This document shows, one piece after another, positions 60,940 to 64,000 of a stretch of 64,000 bases of DNA. The notes below the pieces were generated by a model that worked only from the letters and a program-made list of their open reading frames with translations, was not told the origin of the DNA and did no database searches. Both the position numbers and the translations under genes were made by a program. How positions within the stretch are numbered: position 1 is the first letter of the stretch; every line of letters begins with the position of its first letter. This DNA is from Acidimicrobiia bacterium (GTDB lineage: Bacteria > Actinomycetota > Acidimicrobiia > IMCC26256 > JAGNEX01), in NCBI GenBank assembly GCA_020637365.1, contig JACJWE010000001.1, positions 372,001 through 436,000 of the forward strand. The letters are read 5' to 3'.

Positions 60940-60968
60940 AATGTCCCGGGTTTCGAACCCGGGACATT
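60940..60968. terminator. Bidirectional hairpin terminator
   Basis: Perfect 13-bp arms (AATGTCCCGGGTT at 60940-60952, AACCCGGGACATT at 60956-60968) with a three-base loop and a T-rich flank, between the convergent hypothetical and HTH genes. The core resembles a tRNA T-arm but no tRNA surrounds it. Confidence 0.85.
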
Positions 60969-61029
60969 GTTGTTTTGGGTAACTGAACGGACGGGCGGTG
61001 GGGAGTCATCCGTCATCCGTGGGAGGTAG

Positions 61030-61263
61030 TTACTCTTTTGCTCCGGTTCGAGTCTCTGGATAGAGGTGCTCGAGGGTTCCTGGCTCTATTCGGCAGTGCT
61101 GCACAAATGAGTCGAGTTCGGAACGGCGGAGCCGAATGACGCGCCCAAATTTGTAGGCGGGCAGTTGCCCCTCATCGATGAACCGATACAGCGTGCGAGG
61201 CGTAATACCCAGCATGCTCGCGGCATCCGCGGTGCCTAGCCATTCGGATGTGTCTCTTGTCAT
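61030..61263 (-). CDS. Excisionase/BldC-type helix-turn-helix DNA-binding protein
   Basis: 77 residues from ATG 61263, after GGGGAGAAAG; an in-frame ATG at 61305 is less likely. WLGTADAASMLGITPRTLYR, FIDEGQLPAYKFGRVIRL and RRSELDSFVQHC form a MerR-like winged HTH of the HTH_17 class. Such proteins are small regulators or recombination directionality factors; no integrase is near. It is divergent from the pilus operon, so regulation of that operon is a reasonable guess. Confidence 0.85.
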   Translation of the reverse strand: MTRDTSEWLGTADAASMLGITPRTLYRFIDEGQLPAYKFGRVIRLRRSELDSFVQHCRIEPGTLEHLYPETRTGAKE

Positions 61264-61411
61264 TGCTTTCTCCCCATAGGTCGTGCTTGTCGACCGCTTC
61301 GTCAACAGTTTAGTTCACACTGTGAGTAAATGATGATGTCTCCACCTGGAGTCGCATGCTCATTCCCGGTAATTGATAGCCCGATGACAATATTGGTTTT
61401 GTCTTTCTGTA

Positions 61412-62341
61412 GTGTCTCGGCACATGTCGACGGATACGGAAATGCGGCGAAAGTCGGTGAAACCTGCACAGCGTAGCTCGCTCAAGGAGTCCTCGGGAGC
61501 ACCCAAACGCAAATATGTGCTGCCGACATCGCGAGCGTTAATAGGGGCCCTGCTGATCACACTCTCCGTGGTTGGTGTCGTTGCTGCGGTGGCGCTCTCG
61601 CGCAAGGATCCGCGCACCTCGTACCTTGTCGTGAACCGCGACATCGGTGTCGGTGAGGTACTGGGCGCTGAAGATGTCGATTTGGTTTTGGCTGATCTGC
61701 CTGCATCGGTCAGATCGGGCCTCTTCAATGACCCACATGCAGTCGAGGGAGCGGTCACGATCGCCCCCATCTCACAGGGGGGCCTCGTCGCCGGGAGCGC
61801 TCTGATGAATGGCGAACGTGCAGGTCGCATGGAAGTCTCGATCGAGATCTCAAAGGCCCGGGCCCTCAACGGCCGTCTCCAGCGAGGTGAGCGCGTCGAT
61901 GTGCTTTCAACCCTCGGTCAAGGGCGAGACACGGTCACCGAAGTTGCAGCCAATGACGTCATCGTGGCAAATATCGACGAGGTGACGTCTGGGATCGGCT
62001 CTGACGGTGATCTCGTACTGACGCTCGCGTTCCCAATCGGTGCCGACGTACGATCCTTTGTCAACGCCACCGATTCGGGCGATGTGTCGATCGTGCGGAG
62101 CGGCCAGATACCGGTTGTTTCATCGCAGGACTTGGCCGAAACCGAAAGCGATGCCGTGGTCGGCGCCGCTGGTGGGTCTCAACCCGGCGCACCGGGAAGT
62201 CCAGACTCCACTTTGACACCCGGGTTGGTTCCTGCGGATCCTGATGGCCTTGTGGGAGAGACGCCGCCGGAGGACGCTGCGCCTTCCGATGAGCAGCTCC
62301 CAGCGTTGTCGCCGGATCCAAATGCGGTGGTCACGCCATGA
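61412..62341 (+). CDS. cpaB: CpaB/RcpC family Flp pilus assembly protein
   Basis: 309 residues from GTG 61412, or ATG 61424; no clear ribosome site. One membrane helix (LIGALLITLSVVGVVAAVAL), a SAF domain (YLVVNRDIGVGEVLGAEDV), and the RcpC region (RMEVSIEISKARALNGRLQ, GERVDVLSTLG) are seen. A Pro/Asp-rich tail ends the protein. CpaB/RcpC is an extracytoplasmic assembly factor of the Flp/Tad secretion machine. The stop overlaps the next start (ATGA). Confidence 0.85.
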   Translation: MSRHMSTDTEMRRKSVKPAQRSSLKESSGAPKRKYVLPTSRALIGALLITLSVVGVVAAVALSRKDPRTSYLVVNRDIGVGEVLGAEDVDLVLADLPASVRSGLFNDPHAVEGAVTIAPISQGGLVAGSALMNGERAGRMEVSIEISKARALNGRLQRGERVDVLSTLGQGRDTVTEVAANDVIVANIDEVTSGIGSDGDLVLTLAFPIGADVRSFVNATDSGDVSIVRSGQIPVVSSQDLAETESDAVVGAAGGSQPGAPGSPDSTLTPGLVPADPDGLVGETPPEDAAPSDEQLPALSPDPNAVVTP

Positions 62342-63642
62342 ATTCTGACGGCGATCGCTATGTCGTGCTCGGACTGTCTGCGCCCCGGTCCGGCTGGTTC
62401 GCCGACGTTGCACGCTGGGCGACCACGGGGACGGTGCCGCTCGAGTTTGTCAAGTGTGTGTCCAGTTCAGAGCTCGAGGTCAGGATCCAAAGTGGCCGAC
62501 AGTTTTCCGCTGCCCTCGTCGATACCCGGGCCGCTGGAGTCGATCGTGATCTGCTCGCGGTGGCAGAGGACGCGGGTGTCGCCGTCATCGCTATCTGCGG
62601 GAATGATGCCGCTAGTGACTGGCTGGAACTTGGCGCCCGCTCCGTACTCCCACCTGAACTGACTTCGGCAGAACTCCTCGCAACGCTCGGAGCGGTATCG
62701 GTTATGGTGCCGCGAGCTGTCAAACGAACGGTCGAAGGCGATATCGCTCTCCCTGCCGTTGCGGTCGGCTCGACAGTCGCTGTCCTTGGCGCTGGTGGAG
62801 CAGGGGTGTCGACGATCGCAATGGCCATCGCTGAAGCCTATGGGTCCGCGACCGACCCAGAGCGCAGCGTCGTGTTGGTCGACGGATGTCGCCGTTCCGA
62901 TCAGGCCATGTTGCACGATGTCGGCGATCTAGTGCCGGGCATCCAGGAGGCGTCGGCCGCCTTCCAACAGCGCGGTTCGGTATCGCTACGGGATTTCACC
63001 TTTGATTTCGGGGTCGAGCGCGGCTACCACCTCATGTTGGGACTGCGACGGCCCCGCTATTGGGCTGTGTTGCGCAGGCGAGCGATGAAGGCGCTCGTCG
63101 CTGGGCTCGCGTCAGATTTTGACCTGGTGGTTTGGGATCTCGACGCCGACACCGAAGGCGAAGACGAAACCGGCTCGATCGATATCGAAGAGCGCAACAT
63201 GGTGAGCCGAACGGTCCTCCCACTCGCTGATGTCGTGGTCGTCGTCGGGCGTTCCGATGCAAAGGGTGTGTACAGCTTGAGTCGGCTGATACGCGAGCTG
63301 ATCGAGTTCGGCGTCGACCTCAATCGAGTCTTGCCGGTATTCAACATCGCGCCACGGCGTCCATCGGCGAAATCGGGTTTGAACGCCGCGCTGTCGGATC
63401 TTCTCGGTAGCACAGGAGACGGTCTTCGCGGTGCGCTCTTCATGCCCCGCAGAGGTGTCGACCGGTCTGTGCGGGAAGGTAAGCCACTGCCCCATGTGAT
63501 GAGATCGACGATGTACGGCGCCGTCGAGTCGCTCTTTAAGACGGTGGACCATGTTGGCGTGGGTGCTGGCATGGGCGAACCGGTAGCGATCCGGCCCGGA
63601 TCGCTTGGTGTGTTCGGGGCAGACGAAAGTGAAGACTCGTGA
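62338..63642 (+). CDS. CpaE/TadZ-like MinD-fold ATPase, degenerate Walker A
   Basis: 434 residues. An N-terminal receiver-like domain (residues about 1-130) precedes a MinD/ParA-like domain. Its P-loop reads GAGGAGVSTIA where ParA/MinD proteins have KGGxGKT, so both lysines are missing. VVLVDGCRRSDQ, DLVVWDLDADTEG and VVVVVGRSDAKGVYSLSRLI follow the fold. Atypical P-loops are known in TadZ, which localises the pilus machine at the pole. ATGA overlap with cpaB and GTGA overlap with cpaF. Confidence 0.82.
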   Translation: MNSDGDRYVVLGLSAPRSGWFADVARWATTGTVPLEFVKCVSSSELEVRIQSGRQFSAALVDTRAAGVDRDLLAVAEDAGVAVIAICGNDAASDWLELGARSVLPPELTSAELLATLGAVSVMVPRAVKRTVEGDIALPAVAVGSTVAVLGAGGAGVSTIAMAIAEAYGSATDPERSVVLVDGCRRSDQAMLHDVGDLVPGIQEASAAFQQRGSVSLRDFTFDFGVERGYHLMLGLRRPRYWAVLRRRAMKALVAGLASDFDLVVWDLDADTEGEDETGSIDIEERNMVSRTVLPLADVVVVVGRSDAKGVYSLSRLIRELIEFGVDLNRVLPVFNIAPRRPSAKSGLNAALSDLLGSTGDGLRGALFMPRRGVDRSVREGKPLPHVMRSTMYGAVESLFKTVDHVGVGAGMGEPVAIRPGSLGVFGADESEDS

Positions 63643-64000
63643 CCGACGACGGCCTTCTCAGTCCTCTGCAGATCATCGAACGTGATGTGATGGAAGCCGC
63701 TCGTCATGTGCAGCTCCCAGCCGCTGAGGAAGCGGCCTATCTCGAGGGTTTGATCGAGCGCTCCATCAACGCCTGGCGCGAGGACTTCAAGCGGGGACGT
63801 CGTCGTCACGACCTGCCCGATGGCGCGGCGATTGCGGATCGAGCGTTTCGCAACATCGCTGGATATGGGCCACTCGAACCGCTTTTGGCAGATGATGATG
63901 TCTGGGAGATCATGCTCAATGCCCCAGATGCGATCTTCGTCAAACGCCACACGGGTCCGTCGGGATATCACGATGAGGTGTTTCACGATGATGCTCACGT
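63639..64000 (+). CDS. cpaF: CpaF/TadA-type secretion ATPase, 3' truncated by window edge
   Basis: The GTG at 63639 overlaps the previous stop. About 120 residues are visible: a helical N-terminus (LLSPLQIIERDVMEAARHVQ), then FRNIAGYGPLEPLLADDDVW and EIMLNAPDAIFVKRHTG, the conserved N-terminal domain of CpaF/TadA type II/IV secretion ATPases. The Walker motifs lie beyond the window. It powers Flp pilus assembly. Confidence 0.88.
   Translation, partial: MTDDGLLSPLQIIERDVMEAARHVQLPAAEEAAYLEGLIERSINAWREDFKRGRRRHDLPDGAAIADRAFRNIAGYGPLEPLLADDDVWEIMLNAPDAIFVKRHTGPSGYHDEVFHDDAH

Noticed and set aside
60940..60968. Possible tRNA T-arm (GGGTTTCGAACCC-like)
   Set aside because: No acceptor, D or anticodon stems can be drawn around it; the perfect 13-bp stem and position between convergent genes fit a terminator.
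61030..61263. Excisionase as a sign of an integrated element
   Set aside because: No integrase, transposase, attachment-site repeat or phage gene is visible nearby; similar HTH proteins are common regulators in actinobacteria.

Overview
The window is GC-rich, densely packed chromosomal DNA with many GTG/TTG starts and ATGA/GTGA gene overlaps. The gene content (class E sortase with an LAFTG surface protein, BldC/excisionase-type HTH protein, several acyl-CoA dehydrogenases and crotonases, a VanW protein, DUF5317, YceH, Flp/Tad pilus genes) points to an actinobacterium. A member of class Acidimicrobiia is my best inference, because the cytochrome c maturation genes are of the System I (Ccm) type. 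No rRNA, tRNA, CRISPR array, transposase or prophage is recognisable.

Layout. 1-5.0 kb: secreted or surface proteins and remnants (a LamG-like protein entering from the left, two broken genes on the minus strand, a methyltransferase, a secreted beta-propeller-like protein). 5.1-13.1 kb, minus strand: Hsp31/HchA deglycase, DUF3048 lipoprotein, a large acyl-CoA dehydrogenase, YceH and a VanW protein. 13.1-21.7 kb, plus strand: 5'-3' exonuclease, blue-copper lipoprotein, rRNA methyltransferase, Fpg/Nei glycosylase, aminopeptidase N, HAD phosphatase, SGNH-like protein. 21.8-30 kb: SURF1, SCP2-type thiolase, CysH, a membrane-anchored glutamate-dehydrogenase-like pseudoenzyme, an acyl-CoA dehydrogenase and a solitary DNA methyltransferase. 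29.6-34.4 kb: SPFH/zinc-ribbon/small-membrane-protein operon, FG-GAP lipoprotein, TetR regulator. 34.4-47.2 kb: TetR, alcohol dehydrogenase, secreted hydrolase, sulfotransferase, SDR, AvtA-like aminotransferase, glycosyltransferase, DUF5317, two crotonases. 47.3-57.6 kb: sortase E, a complete ccmABCDEFGHI operon and the LAFTG surface protein. 57.9-60.7 kb: mitochondrial-type aconitase and a hypothetical protein. 61-64 kb: HTH regulator divergent from the start of a Flp/Tad pilus operon (cpaB, cpaE/tadZ, cpaF), which runs off the right edge.

How the genes work together. The ccm operon would attach haem to secreted c-type cytochromes, and SURF1 would help assemble the haem-copper oxidase, so both serve aerobic respiration. 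Acyl-CoA dehydrogenases, crotonases, thiolase, SDR and alcohol dehydrogenase fit fatty-acid or steroid-like catabolism. The sortase and the LAFTG protein are an enzyme/substrate pair.

Two points matter most to a reader. First, about a dozen single-base frame breaks, nearly all beside short homopolymers and including ones in ccmA, ccmC and the sortase, suggest that the assembly carries indel errors; affected genes are annotated across the break. Second, the protein at 24999-26372 keeps the glutamate dehydrogenase fold signature while both catalytic-site lysines and the dinucleotide-binding glycines are replaced, behind an N-terminal membrane anchor.
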